A stretch of 64,000 nt of DNA from Selaginella moellendorffii (GCF_000143415.4 NW_003314282.1:381101-445100), one strand, 5' to 3'; positions 1 through 14,877 are shown, counted from the first letter of the stretch. Notes: a model not told the origin generated them from the sequence alone. Made by a program: numbers and translations.

Positions 1-907
1 TTATGAAAGTCTCTTTTTCTTACAACTAATTCTTCATTTCAAACTTGACCATTTGAAATCTCCTCTCACCTTTTTATCTATTCACTGCCACCTTTGACTC
101 CTCATATCCCTCTACTTCTAAAGTTCATATACTTTTTTCCTCTAGTTTTGGAATTTTCATGATTCTTTTGTGGCTCATAATAATCTCCACAATCATTAAT
201 GCTACTTATTTCCTCAATAATTGACGCTCTATTAGCAGAATCCCAAACACTTATCTGGGCTTTTTCTTATTCAATCCTTTTTTCCAAATAGCTCCTACTT
301 TCATCCTTATCATATTTTCTCCTAATTTACAACCTTATTTATACCATAAAGGAATCTGTCTTACTTCATCTCTTCATAAAGAGGGTATTACTTTATTTTA
401 ACCCTACATTGATTTTTTATCTCCACCATGCTAAGAAAATCCTAATAGAAGGATGGAAATATTATATTATATGTTCACCTATTCCTCCTTCTATATTTAT
501 TTTAATCTCTTGGTCACAAAATTTACATGTTTCCTCTCTTCATCCTTTAACCACTTTTTATCTTTTTTCCTTCATCTTTTAACCATTCTTTCTTTTTTTT
601 CTTTTTCCTTATCTCTCTTCTTCCTCTCTTTATCCTTTAACCACTCTTTATTTCTCTTCATTTTTTAACCATTCTTTCTTTCTTTCTTTTTCTTTCTCTC
701 TTCCTCTTCATCCTTTAACCACTCTTTATCTCTCTTCCCTCATCCTTAACCATTCTTTCTTTCTATTTTTTTTCTTTCCTAACCTCACAAGAGGAAGGAT
801 GTTAAATGCTTAATATATATGATTTTGAAGTTGGGTAAAAATATACTTTGCTCAAGCATATATTATATTTTAAGTAGCCACTAATTAATGGGAATCGAAC
901 TAATACC

Positions 908-923
908 CCTGGCTCTAATACCA
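908..923 (-). mobile_element. Degenerate tRNA-iMet-type primer-binding site of a decayed LTR element
   Basis: Read on the minus strand this is TGGTATTAGAGCCAGG. It matches, with one mismatch, the sequence complementary to the 3' end of plant initiator-Met tRNA, used as primer site by many plant LTR retrotransposons. It is preceded on the minus strand by ...CACTACA and a 2-base spacer, the usual layout of a 5' LTR ending in CA. The LTR would lie at 926 and upward, and the internal region at 1-907. The partner LTR was not found in the window, so the element is inferred only from this junction. Confidence 0.45.
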
Positions 924-2734
924 TATGTAGTGCACCCTACCTTTCTCCTTTTAAGTTAACTAGAAAATTTTAAACCAACTAAAAAAAAGACAATTACTTA
1001 ATAAAAAAGCCCTTAATGGTTATTTTATCTCTATATATATATTCCCCAAAGCTACAGTGGTTATTTAAAGTATCTGCATTAGGTTCTTGAAATAATCCCT
1101 ACCAATCCTTTATAAAACTACTTTGATATTACTACAAAACACTCTAAATGCCTTATCTTAGTCTGTTATAAATCCTCACACTATATATTCCTTGATTCTC
1201 TTATGAATTAAATGCTAATATAACCCAAATTCAAGCTAAAATCATATGCTGTGATGTATGTTGCCTCTACGTAACTAATATAACAACATTTTCGACAATT
1301 TTCTTTTGATTTACCAATTCCATTGCCCTACTCACCTTAGGAATTTTGTTTCATAAAAGCAATTTTAGATTTCAAACTCAACCACCTGAGTCACCACTTT
1401 GCATATGAGTCATATAGTATATTTTTATATGATCCCTCAATTGAATCTTCAATTCTTCCATGAAATATTATTTTATGTGCCAATCAATGATAATGGATGG
1501 CTCTAATTGCATTGCAAGTTGACTTAGGGTATTAGCGAAAGTCCAAAATAGTCTCATTGTCCTTCTGAATCCTTGTTATAAACTCATGTAAAAGTCTTTG
1601 CCTATTTAAATTAAGGAACTAATTCCTAAACTTTTACTCAAACCAACTAAGTACAATTTTACATCCCTCTAGATAACCCAAGAATTATTCCTTTAAGGAA
1701 TTTTATTAGATTTCAGCTAGTCTAATGGACATTGCACTTCTAGCTTATAATAGTGTTTTGTTATAAAGGTCACCAACAAATTTTGATTTTTATCTAGTTT
1801 ACTATCTCCCTTAAAGTTAGGCAATTTAAACTTGCTAAAGATAATGGCATTTTATTCACATGCAACAAAACCTTTTAAATTTCTAAACATCTTAGGAGGG
1901 TGAATGACTGGTCCTTTGTAAACAAACATTTCAAACATAAAACTATAAGTAGCCATGATATAAAAATCTTTCTTTTAGTGAACATTTTTATATCCAATTG
2001 ATTCAGTTTTTTGCGCCCCAACCAAAATAAATACTCCCTTGTTAAGGGGTTTAGAAACAGCCCTCAAGTCCCCTTAACCCCCTTAGTCACAAACTATTTA
2101 ATCACTAAGGCAAATATTTCTTTTTTTAATTATATCCTTTCTTCATATGCTTTTGTTTTTTTGACATTCTTATTATTGGAACTTTCCAAATAAATTGATT
2201 ATGATTTTTTGGCCTCCACAATCATTGCATCTACCTTAATAACCAAATTTCAAAAAACCCCCATGATTCTAACCATTTCCACTTCAAAGTACTTTTTATT
2301 GTAACATTGTAAAATTGTTTCATCTAGAATCCATACCCTTTTCTTCTATTAAGATTTTTACTTTTGTGAATAAAGTAAAATCATTATGTAGTGGCTCCTC
2401 TTGATTGAGGAACTCAATGGGTTATTATTTCTTTACTTGGAACTCTTATTGACTTTATGCTTTTACATTATTATAAAAGCTCGTAATATAATTTGGTAGA
2501 ATATTAGCTGGTGACATATGCCAGCTAAGTGAATTGAACAATTTCCCCTTTTTGGATGGTACAAACTACAAGAGTTTACATTCATGATTGAGTTATCAAG
2601 TATATATATTCCCATTTATTTATTCTTTTTATAATTTTCAAAATTTTTTATTTCTCTCATTATCATGTAATGATTAATTGCATATTTCTGATTTATTACA
2701 ATTAATTGATGGATAAGGTGGTTGTTTAGAATTT

Positions 2735-5560
2735 AAATATGTTTGGCCTTTTTTGGGAGCTATTCTACACTCTCCAAGCTCACACAGTGCTTAACAATAT
2801 CAACTATCTAATTTACATTCATTATTTGTTTCTATTTGTATATTCAAACTTTGAAAACAATTGAAATCATATTCTAATTAATGAGACTACATTAAGAAGT
2901 TTTCAAAAAAAATTAATACCATAATTTTTAGTGTTGAAATAAAGGTAGAGCAAGAAATTGAGCAACCCATTTTCTAGGATGTGAAAAATTTTCCTCCCCC
3001 AACCAATCCCTAAGCATGCATAATAAGTAAGGTTTAAATTCTCAATTACTAAATGTTATTGATTAAATGTTATCCTAGAAAGATTTAGGACTTCAAGAGG
3101 AGGTAACTAGATTCCTTTATTTTCTTTCTTTGCTACATAAAATAAATTTCTAAAGTAAGCTATTGGTATTTATTTACTCATACAGCATTTTATTAATTAT
3201 TATATTTTCATCATAATAAAGAGCATATAAACCAATAGCGTCGAGGTTTTAAAACTTACATACATATAAGATTTATTAATTATTTTCTCATCAAATTTTA
3301 TATTGACTCTCTTAAATCCTTTACAATGAATAAATGGAGAATGAAGAATATAAGCTGTTGGTAATGCTAGTATTTATTTAATCATAAATTTTTTCTCTTT
3401 TATTTTATAAATCTCTCATAATGAACAAAAGGAGGATGAACTTATAAGCTTGCCATGATGACACTTAACACTTGAGGATATAAATTTTGACACTCATATA
3501 CTAATAAAGTAGCCAGTTATTCTAAACATAAAGATTCATATTTAATGTTTTCTTTTGTAAATCCTTTATAATGAGCAAATGGAGAATGCATCTGAGTAGT
3601 AAAAGAATGAATAAAAATGTTATTTATAAATAAATTTATAATAGATTTTATACTTATTATTTATTAAAATTTTATACAAGTGAAAAACAATGCATACTAA
3701 TAATTCAAGATGGTATGTATTGACCTCACACTCATTGAAGAATTATTATTTCTCATTATTATCTATGTCTTATGCATTCACCAATAGAAGCTAAACAAAA
3801 CAAAAAAATCTAGCTAAACATTTTATACAAATAAAAAAATGCAATACACTATTTTTGCATATCTTAAGTGGTTAGCCATGCTTTCAAGTAATATCTTTAT
3901 TATACATTTAAAAACTCTATAACATTAAAATATATTTGGATTTCATTTAGACTTATTCTACCCTTTTCACATTTCACATAATGACAATTTTAGAATGTTA
4001 GTTATCTTGTTTACATCCATTGTTATTTTTTCTCCACACCCTCAAAACAATTGAAGTTATGTTTCAATTGCGTTACAAAGTTTTCAAGAAAAATACTAAA
4101 ACCTTAACTTTTATTACTAAGATAAAAACAAAATAAAAAATTGAGTAGCCCCTTCTCCAAAATGTGGAGAACCCTTCTCCCTCACTAAATACCTAGGTAT
4201 ATATAGTAATAAAGTTTAAATTTATATTTGCCAAAAGCTACAGTAAATTCAAAAGGATTAATGCTAAAAAGATTTAAAGGTTCAGGAAGAAATAGCTATA
4301 TTTTTTATTTCTTTTTTTGGCCAAGAAAAATTATTTTTTAAGGTAAACTATTGGCTTTTATTTACTCACAAATTTTCTTAGTCACTCTTCTGTTTGAAAA
4401 TCCTTCACAATAAGTAGTATTAAGAATAATAAAGTTGAAACAATAAAACTTACATAATAGTAAGTTTTATTAATTATTTTATTATGAAGCTTTATATTCA
4501 TTTTTGTAAATCCTTCATAATGAACAAATAAAGAATAAAAAATATAAGTTGTTGGTAATACTAATTTTTATTTAATCACATATTTTTATAATTTTATTTT
4601 TTACATCTTTTATAATGAGTAATGGAGGATGAGCCCTTAAGACAAAGGCTTTAATACTTACATGCTAAAAAAGTAGCTAATTATTTTACTCACAAGGCTT
4701 TATATTTAACTTATTTTTTTTATCTCTTTCATGATGAACAAATGGAGAATACTTTTAAGTAGCAAAAGAATGAATGAAAATGTTATTTGTAAGTTTTATA
4801 CTCACTGTTGATTGAGATTCTATAGGTGAAAAATAGTCTACGCTAGTATCTCAAAATAGTATATATTGATTTTACCTTCATTGTGCAATTTTTATATCTT
4901 ATTATTGTTTATATTTTTTACATTTACAAGTAGGAGTTAAAAAAAATGAAAAGATTAGTTATACTTTTCATATATTATATTTAAAAACCTCCATAACATT
5001 AAAATATATTTAGATTCATTATGGAGCTATTTTACATTTTCCACAACTGACATAATAATAATTTAAAAATGTTAGATATTTAGGCTGCATTCATTATTGT
5101 TTTTATACTTGTGTCATGCAAACTTTGTAAACTTTGCAAGGAGGTAACTACATTTTTTTATTTCCTTTTTTTATTACAAAAAAATGATTCCGAAGTAAGT
5201 TATTTATTTATAAATTTTTTTATTCACTCTTTTGTTTTGTAAATCCTTCACAATGAGTGATGTTTATATTAGCTTTGAGAGTTATATGTAGTAAGTTTTG
5301 TTAGTTATTTGGTCACAAAACTTTATATCCACTTTCCTAAATCCTTAGTGAAGAATAAAAGTGAATTATATACTAGTAAATTATATTATGTTACAAAACT
5401 TTATTTTCACTTTTGTAAATTCCTAATGAAGAATAAACAATAAAATTTTTTAAAAATATTATTTTTTAATCATAAAGTTTTAAACTATTTTGTTTTGTAA
5501 ATCTTTCATTATAAGCGAGGGGAGGATAAACCCCTAACATTTCAAGACAAAAGACCAAGT
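2735..5560 (+). repeat. Three direct copies of an AT-rich ~1.1-kb repeat
   Basis: Blocks beginning near 2735, 3925 and 5010 repeat in the same order. Each has 'atattt(g)ga/gcc...gagctattctaca', then 'acattcattatt', then 'aaaacaattgaa', then 'gagcaacccc..tctaggatgtgga', then 'aaatcctt..aatgaacaaatggagaat', then 'aagatggtatgtattgac'. The third copy is truncated. Period is about 1.1-1.2 kb. The copies differ substantially, so the array is old. No coding capacity was recognised; it may be decayed transposon DNA. Confidence 0.6.
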
Positions 5561-5719
5561 AAGAATTTAGTGAACTACAAGAAAACTAAATAAAAATTAT
5601 TTAACAAAATTATTTAGTAAAATTAAATTTTTATCAAAACCATTAAAAACCAAGTGCATTCTCACTAGCACTTATAATCTAATTAAAAATATTCCAAAAA
5701 CACTTTTAACTTATTTTAA

Positions 5720-6740
5720 ACATTATTAATCACTTCAAAAAAAGAGAAATCCCTAGCCTAACCCTTTTTTATTGTTTCTCTTATTTTGAAGCAGAAATAA
5801 ATAATAATAATGAATGCAAATTAGATAGATAGCATTCTAAAATCATCATTATGCAAATTATGGAGAATGTAAGATAACATCAAAAAAAGTCCAAGCATAT
5901 TTAAATGATAGACCACCACCTTGTTGATAAATTCGTTATAATGAACCAAAGATAGTTAATTGATCACTGTATAATAAAGAGAAAATGTATACCAAAATTT
6001 TTGAGAATAAAAAAAAAGAATAAATAAACTGGAATGTATACCTAACATCTCAATCAAATTTGTGAACTCCACTTTTGAAGACATTCTCAACCATGTAGGG
6101 ATTGAGAGAATAAAAAAGTTTTTGGCTGAAGGAAATATCTAAATAAAATAATGAATGCAAATTTTATTGCATTCTTACTTATATAAAGAATTTGGCGAAA
6201 TTTTTTACTTTATTTGGCTGCTATTAGTGAATGTAAAAGATTTAGACAATAGTGATAAAAAATAAACATTAAATAAGTGTGAAGTCAATATATACCATCT
6301 TGAAACACTAGTATGTGTCATTCTCCATTTATGAAATGTCAATAAATAATGAATATATAAATTAATATAACTTTACTTACAAATAGTATTTTTTCTCATT
6401 CTTTTGCTACTCAAAGGCATTCTCCACTTTCCTATCATAAGAAATTTACAAAAAAAAACATTAAATATAAAGTTTTATGAGTAAAATAACTAATATCTAA
6501 ATGTTAAAGTCTTTATTATTACGTTCTAGAGGCTTATCCTCCCCTTACTCATCATAAAAATTTATAAAGTAAAATAATGAAAAGTTTTGTGATTAAATAA
6601 AAACTTAACATTACCAATAGTTTATATTCCTTATTCTCCACTTAAATGAGGGGAGGGTTCTCCACATCCTAAATAAAGGATCATTCTGCCTCCATTTCAA
6701 CACTAGAAACTAGGTTTTAGTGTTTCTTTGAAAACTTTTT
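5720..6740 (-). repeat. Inverted copies of the same ~1.1-kb repeat
   Basis: The reverse complement of about 6190-6320 reads like 3690-3800 (including the 'tagtgtttcaagatggtatatattgac' block). The reverse complement of 5760-5909 reads like the start of the direct unit at 2735. The reverse complement of 6640-6740 carries the 'ggatgtggagaaccctcccc' block. Together with the direct copies this makes a large imperfect palindrome centred near 5.6 kb. Confidence 0.55.
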
Positions 6741-7490
6741 GATACAAATTTTAATGCAATAGAAATAAATAAATATTACTTCACAAAATTGCTCAAGGAT
6801 TTTCTATTGCTATGAGTTACAACCAAAATTCTCTAAAAAATTTCAAATCTTACTAAAACCAAATGCAATTTCACTAATACTCTATCTCTTCATTACTCAC
6901 TTGGGGGTTTGGGCCCTTAATCAGGTACATATGCAATTCCTACCCAAAGGTCTCCAAAATTATATTTATTAAAAACTTTTACCAATCAAGAAAAGATGGC
7001 ATCCTATTCCTAACTTGCAAGATTTAATTGGTTTGCAACTATCATTTGAATTTAATAGGATTTTTGCTAAAACCAAGGCTAAAAGGCACTTTACCATGTA
7101 GATTCTATTATGTGCATTTCAACAAGAATCTAATGAGCTATGAGTATTGCCAACCATAAGCTATAACCAAAACTCTTCACTAATCTGAACATTTATAATC
7201 TCCTCACTAAGAATACTCCAAAAACACTTTTAAACATTGTTAAACATTTGTAAATGCTGTTGTCACCCTCTTTTTATTGTAGGCTCTCCAACTGATTTCA
7301 TCTATATCTTTATTGTCCTTGAGTATAGATCACTCCCAAAAAATATCTATGCATCTCTATATCACACCTTAAATGCTATGTCAATCAAAACATGACTTTT
7401 GATTGTTTCCAAAGTGAGGCCCAACCTAACCATTTCTATCGCTATCCTCCTCCTTATATCTCCTACTCCCATGTTGGGTAAAGCATTCCA

Positions 7491-8020
7491 TTGGCCGATA
7501 TCTACAAGGCCTGGAATCTTGGTTGCAACTGGATTATGTTCCTCTGTATGGGTTTTATATGGCTACCATACATTCCCCTCAGCGATCTTCTCTGTAGCGA
7601 TTATGTATATTTTGTTTGGTCGAAAGAAAACGTACACATAACGTGTGTTCCATAATGACCACAAATCAATGGGTGGTGCTTCCGCTGCTATGCTGTGGAC
7701 TTTTCACTCCTTTCCTGGTATGATGGGGTTGGAGTGTTCGCGTTCATCGTGATTTCCATGGGGGTTCTTTTAGTTTGGCCACCATGGCAAGTACAAGCCC
7801 TTGTACTTGTGGGATCAATTTTCTACGCAGGGCTGCTTCATTTCTACATGTTACAGTCTCCACTTGAACTTCTATGGGTGGTTTTCCAGCAGACCTTGAT
7901 GTTGACAAACAGCTTGCTGTGATGCAAGAGAGCGCCATTCAAGCTTTGAGGGAGTTTGCTGAGGCAACAGGGAATGCTTTACCCAAGAATTTACTCAAGA
8001 AACGTGCACGATATGCTTAG
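7491..8020 (+). pseudogene. Pseudogene of the multi-pass membrane-protein family
   Basis: Pieces of the same protein as the four complete copies elsewhere (20309, 21579, 29255, 56585) occur in order but in different frames: LADIYKAWNLGCNWIM near 7491, an FGRKK piece near 7615, TNQWVVLPLL near 7660, SWYDGVGVF, the PPWQVQALVLVGS helix and HFYMLQSPLE near 7700-7880, and a C-terminal tail ending in stop TAG at 8018. The N-terminal MEQGLLSP and part of helix 1 are missing and several frameshifts are needed, so it is not functional. It lies on the plus strand, opposite to the intact copies. Confidence 0.75.
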
Positions 8021-8220
8021 CTCATAGTTGAGTTGGTTGCAAGTAATCCTTAAGAAATCCATTCTTCCTAGTGAGAATTTGTAGTTTTAAAATATTATGT
8101 GAATTTATATAAAGCTGACAAATATCCTCTTGGTCAAAGTCCACGCATGGCGACGAAAGCTTGGACCAGGACAGTGTGCTGCTTAACACAGTCTTGGGTT
8201 TGTTTGTTCGCTTGTCCTCG

Positions 8221-10135
8221 ATGGCTGGAGGATCTCTTCTCGCTCCATCGCTCGCAAATAGGCAGATCAATTACAAGGGTCGCACTACCATTCCGGTGTT
8301 GCTAGCTTGCATCGCGGCTGCCAGCGGAGGTTTGATATTTGGATATGACATTGGAATCTCAGGTATAGAAGAGGTTTTTACTTATTGCAAGTTCTACAGA
8401 TCTGCTCTCTCTCCCTCTCCCTCTCTGTTTTTTTTTTCTAGGTGGTGTTATTGCCATGGACGATTTTCTCATCAAGTTTTTCCCCACTGTCTATGTCCGC
8501 AAGCACGCTGCCCATGAGAACAATTACTGTAAGTATGACAACCAAGGTCTCCAGGCATTCACATCCTCGCTCTATCTCGCGGCTCTTTTTGCGAGCTTTG
8601 GAGCTTCCTACGTGACGAGCAACAAGGGGCGACGCCCAACAATGCTAATTGGTGGCCTCAGCTTTCTCGTTGGAGCGGCTCTCAATGCTGCCGCAGAGAA
8701 TTTGGCGATGCTTATCATCGGCCGGATGATGCTGGGTGTTGGAGTCGGCTTTGGAAATCAGGCATGAGACTCCCTTTTTGTTTTCATTCTTTTATCTTCG
8801 TCACAAACTTACAAAGGTTTGCATTTTTCTTCGCAGGTAAGCTTGATCTATGTTCTTGGTTTTTTTGGACAGAGCTAAAGTTCTGGTAAAGGAAGATTAA
8901 CCATGCGGTTTTCTCCTCCAGGTAAGACTGCATTGGGATGAAACATTTTAACTTCAAAGGGAACTTCATCATAGAGAACGAAAACAGTCTTTTATTTATT
9001 TTTTTCTTTTTGTTGCCAGTCAGTACCAGTCTACTTATCAGAGATGGCACCACCAAAACTTCGCGGTGGTCTCAACATAATGTTCCAGCAAGCCGTCAAC
9101 TTTGGGATCTTGTGTGCGAATCTCATCAACTATGGCACTGCTAATCTCCAGCCCTGGGGATGGAGACTTTCGCTCGGCCTTGCGGCAGTCCCAGCATCGC
9201 TCCTCACCCTTGCGGCCATTTTCCTCTCCGACACTCCAAACAGCCTGATTGAGCGAGGCCATCTCGAGCAAGGGAAATCAGTCCTCCAGAAAATCCGAGG
9301 AACTCCAGACGTGGAGGCCGAGTTCCAGGATCTGGTGGAAGCCAGCAGAGTTGCGTCGACGATCAAGGATCCATTTCTTAGCATCTTTCGCCGGAAGAAC
9401 AGGCCCCAGCTCACAATGGCCGTGCTCATTCCATACTTTCAGCAAGTCACAGGCATCAATGTTATAACTTTCTACGCTCCGGTGTTGTTCCAGTCGATCG
9501 GGTTCCACAGCAATGCCTCGCTCTACTCGGCAGTGATCACGGGATTGATGCTGATCATTGGAACTGGAATCTCGATCTTCACGGTTGACAAGTTTGGCCG
9601 GAGAGTTCTCTTTCTCCATGGAGGAATTCTTATGTTTATTGGCCAGGTAAGTCATGATCGATCACAGTACTTACAAATGTTTCCAATGATTTTCAAGGTT
9701 GTCACTGGACTGGTTCTAGCATTCGAGTTCAAGGGGAACGAAGAGCTCTCTCGGGGATTTGCAGTTGTGATTTTGGTGGTGACATGCGTTTACGTGGTTT
9801 CTTTCGCGTGGTCTTGGGGACCTCTGGGATGGCTGGTTCCCAGCGAAGTTTTCGCTCTTGAGACGAGATCTGCTGGTCAATGCATCACCGTCGCAGTAAA
9901 CATGCTCTTCACCTTTGCGGTCGCGCAATCTTTTCTCTCGATGTTTTGCCACTTCAGGTTTGGGATCTTCTTGTTCTTCGCGGGCTGGGTGGTGGTCATG
10001 ACGCTCTTCGTGCATTTCTTCTTGCCCGAGACGAAGAAAGTCCCAATCGAGGAAATGCAGCAAGAGTGGAGCAAGCACTGGTACTGGCGTCGATTTGCTC
10101 AAGAACAAGAAAACCAAGATGATTCCAAGCCGTAG
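8221..10135 (+). CDS. Sugar transport protein (STP-type hexose/H+ symporter, MFS)
   Basis: Predicted exons are 8221-8362, 8442-8761, 9020-9646 and 9698-10135, giving 508 residues, the usual length for plant STPs. The family imports hexoses with protons across the plasma membrane. Visible signatures: [13 protein letters not shown] in helix 1 running into [19 protein letters not shown] in the first cytoplasmic loop; [54 protein letters not shown]; and the C-terminal [12 protein letters not shown]. The two cysteines that form the lid disulphide in plant STPs have counterparts (NNYCKYD and MFCHF). Intron 2 begins with GC rather than GT. Intron 3 is a 51-bp in-frame intron. The ATG at 8221 directly precedes MAGGSLL and is the only start giving a normal N-terminus. 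Substrate is not resolvable. Confidence 0.9.
8762..9019 (+). other. GC-AG intron with two internal CAG/GTAAG junctions
   Basis: Exon 2 ends AATCAG and is followed by GCATGA. The next coding exon starts after TTGCCAG, giving [11 protein letters not shown] where the family has [11 protein letters not shown]. Inside the intron, a polypyrimidine tract plus CAG is followed immediately by GTAAG at 8836/8837 and again at 8921/8922. This is the structure of recursive (ratchet) splice sites or zero-length exons. The resulting pieces would be 75, 85 and 98 bases, each a normal intron length for this genome. Transcript evidence would be needed to tell which sites are used. Confidence 0.55.
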
Positions 10136-10387
10136 TGGAGGAATTTGATCGCCAAGAGAAAAGAATAATTTAATAGTCAACGCAGTCTTGTTTGACGGGT
10201 AGAAATAGTTGACGAGCCACAAAGCTTTGACTAAATCCATGGAGAATTTCCTTACTAGAAGAGAAGAGAGGTAGGGCGAGGAAGGCGAGAGGGAGAGGAG
10301 TGAGAGATTTGGATCGGGGGGGAATTCTTGCTTGTCTAGGAGGCTTTGGAGCGCGCATTTTCGATCCAGCGCCATAGTCGATCCACC

Positions 10388-12627
10388 ATGGCCGCCATGA
10401 TGCAGATGGGTTCGTCGATCTTGGCGCAATGCAGCAGCTCCGAGGCTGGGAATCAAAATCGGTCGCAAACGGATGGAGCAGCTGGGTTGCGAGTTTCCAG
10501 GCTAGAGTGCGCGAGGCTGAGCGCGTCGGGGAGGCACTCCACGAGTAGGTCATCCTCGCACAGGAGATTGGGTGAGAGGATAACCTGCGCAAAAGAGCGA
10601 TAGATTTGATATTCTTTCTCTTTGGCAGAAGTTCGTGCTGGTGTGGGAAATACTTTTGGAAATCTCTTCCGCGTTACCACTTTCGGTGAGTCTCACGGTG
10701 GAGGAGTTGGATGTGTCATCGATGGATGCCCTCCGAGGCTCAATCTCACCGAGGAAGATATGCAAGAGGATCTAGACAGAAGGTATGTTCTTTCTTTCTT
10801 CCTTTTGCTTTGAGTTCTTTGTGTGTAGTTCTTCATTTTATTCGTTGTTACTTCTTGTTACTCTTTGTGTGTTCTTTGTATGTTCGTTGTTTGTGATGAA
10901 CTACTATGTTCTTTGTGTCTTCATTGTATGTTTTGGGAGCTTTGCTTATTCTCTTCGTGTTTTAACGAACAGGAGGCCGGGCCAAAGTCGGATCACAACT
11001 CCAAGAAAAGAAACAGACACTTGCAAAATTCTCTCTGGTGTGGCACAAGGTAATGTAGCTTCTTGTGTTTCCATTTGTTTCTTTTCTTCTCTAAGTGTAC
11101 CAATCTCTTTCTCATAGGAATGACACTGGGGACTCCTATTGCTGTTCTGGTTCCAAACACGGATCAACGTGGAGGAGTAAGTTTTCGTTAATGGAAGAAA
11201 CACTGGAGCTTAATGTGCGGTGTTTTTCTGCAGGATTACTCAGAGATGGCTCTAGCTTATCGGCCATCTCATGCAGATGCTACTTACGACTTCAAGTATG
11301 GAATTCGAGCTGTCCAGGTTAATCCAAACTTTTCTTTGCAACATCTCTCGGGGTGTTAAGCTTAAAGTCTTTTTCAGGGTGGAGGAAGATCATCGGCCCG
11401 AGAAACAATTGGAAGAGTAGCAGCGGGGGCAATCGCAAAGAAGTTACTCAAACAGCAATGTGGAACCGAGGTACAGGAAAAAGAGAGGAAGAAAGAGTGA
11501 AAGGATTTACAAACGACATTTTATTTTCCTTCTTACTAGGTGCTAGCTTATGTGTCAAGAGTTCATCAAGTTGAGCTTCCCGAAGGAGCAATCGACCATG
11601 ACAACTTGACGCTAGAACAAGTACTAATTTGTGCTTTTATATTTCCTTGGCGTTCTCAAGTTTCGTGATTCCAGGTCGAGAGCAACATCGTGAGGTGCCC
11701 GGATCAAGATATGGCGGAAAAGATGATCGCTGCCATCGACGCTGTGAGAGTGAGGGGAGATTCCGTGGGAGGAGTCGTCACTTGCATTGCTAGAAACGTT
11801 CCTCGGGTAAGAAATCTTCTTCTGCATTCACGCAAGTTTATATGATTCAAGCTTTTTTCTACTTTCAGGGACTTGGAACTCCAGTTTTTGACAAGCTAGA
11901 AGCCGAGCTCGCCAAGGCTCTCATGTCTTTGCCTGCCACCAAAGGCTTTGAGATTGGAAGTGGCTTTGAAGGTAACACGAGAGCGCTTTTTACAAAAGTT
12001 TACAATGGTTGTGAACTTTTCTTGCAGGAACTAAAATGACAGGCAGCGAACACAATGATGAGTTCTACATTGACGAAATTGGTAACGTAAGAACACGTAC
12101 AAATCGATCTGGTGGCATCCAGGTACGTGGAACTATAATCTACTGACTTCCTCTGCTTCTTTTTTTCTAAACTTGCGAACAATTTATGCAGGGAGGAATT
12201 TCAAATGGAGAGACGATAGTGATGAGAATAGCATTCAAGCCGACGTCTACAATCACTGTAAGTTCTCTTTCGTCATGAATTCTCACTGCGCTGGCATTGA
12301 TTTCGTTTGCTTGCTTGCTTCTCGCAGAAATTCCAAAAGACTGTAACGAGAGACCGGCAAGAAACCGAGCTGAGAGCTCGTGGTCGTCATGATCCCTGCG
12401 TCGTTCCTCGAGGTAACCTCCAGGAATCCTTTCTCCTCTTGTGAATGCTCATCGATCGATTTCTTGCAGCTGTTCCAATGGTGGAGGCGATGGTGGCCCT
12501 GGTTCTCGCGGATCAGCTCCTCCAAAACTACGCTCAGTGCCAGTTTCTCCCTCTCGATCCAGTCTTGCAAAGCTCCAAACTCGCCGCCAATCCACCGGAG
12601 GAAGAACCAGCAGCAGCCCACGCGTGA
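10388..12627 (+). CDS. CS: Chorismate synthase, plastid precursor
   Basis: Converts 5-enolpyruvylshikimate-3-phosphate to chorismate, the last step of the shikimate pathway, using reduced FMN; in plants it acts in plastids. Exons: 10388-10571, 10629-10782, 10973-11049, 11118-11176, 11234-11317, 11378-11470, 11540-11620, 11675-11806, 11869-11971, 12028-12122, 12192-12257, 12328-12412, 12470-12627 (13 exons, 456 residues). All junctions are GT-AG and keep frame. Family signatures: [93 protein letters not shown] and [21 protein letters not shown]. The first ~75 residues are Ser/Arg-rich and lack acidic runs, like a transit peptide. The ATG at 10388 sits in CCACCATGG; an in-frame ATG at 10346 is in a poorer context. 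The gene looks intact. Confidence 0.96.
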
Positions 12628-12717
12628 TCGTCTCCCCCTTGTCAAATTTTTTTAAACTTGAAATTGAGCGCCAATTTTTTCCAAAAGGAACTTTAGGAAT
12701 GGGTGGGACACGTGGCG

Positions 12718-12729
12718 GAATTTAGGGTT
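12718..12729 (+). promoter_or_regulatory. Telo-box-like motif upstream of the CDPK gene
   Basis: AATTTAGGGTTC contains TTAGGGTT, the reverse complement of the plant telo-box core AACCCTAA. It lies about 50 bases upstream of the CDPK start, within the 152-base gap after chorismate synthase. Telo-boxes are common near plant transcription starts; function here is inferred from sequence and position only. Confidence 0.4.
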
Positions 12730-12779
12730 CTTAAGATTGCTCGCTAGGGCTTTAGAAGAGAATGTGGTGTAGCTAAGAA

Positions 12780-14877
<2,098 letters not shown>

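Larger units (their letters stand above)
1..7398. repeat. AT-rich decayed repeat region without recognisable genes
   Basis: No open frame here has recognisable protein similarity; the longest frames come from low-complexity DNA. About 530-790 is a polypyrimidine stretch (CTTT/CTCTT runs). The rest is AT-rich, with family-like blocks such as 'ataatgaacaaa.ggagaatga' recurring many times. The base composition is very different from the gene island beginning near 7.5 kb and fits old, deaminated transposon DNA. Separate entries below describe a primer-binding-site relic and the direct and inverted 1.1-kb repeats. Confidence 0.7.

Noticed and set aside
453-780. Hydrophobic 71-residue frame in CT-rich DNA
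   Set aside because: Phe/Leu/Ser-rich translation of a polypyrimidine tract; no start context, no conservation.
9716-10468. 250-residue minus-strand frame across the sugar transporter end
   Set aside because: It crosses coding and intergenic DNA, has no recognisable domain and opposes a well-supported exon.
10785-11117. 110-residue frame rich in Cys, Phe and Leu between chorismate synthase exons
   Set aside because: It is the translated second intron of the gene plus the next exon in a mixed frame; canonical splice sites explain the region.
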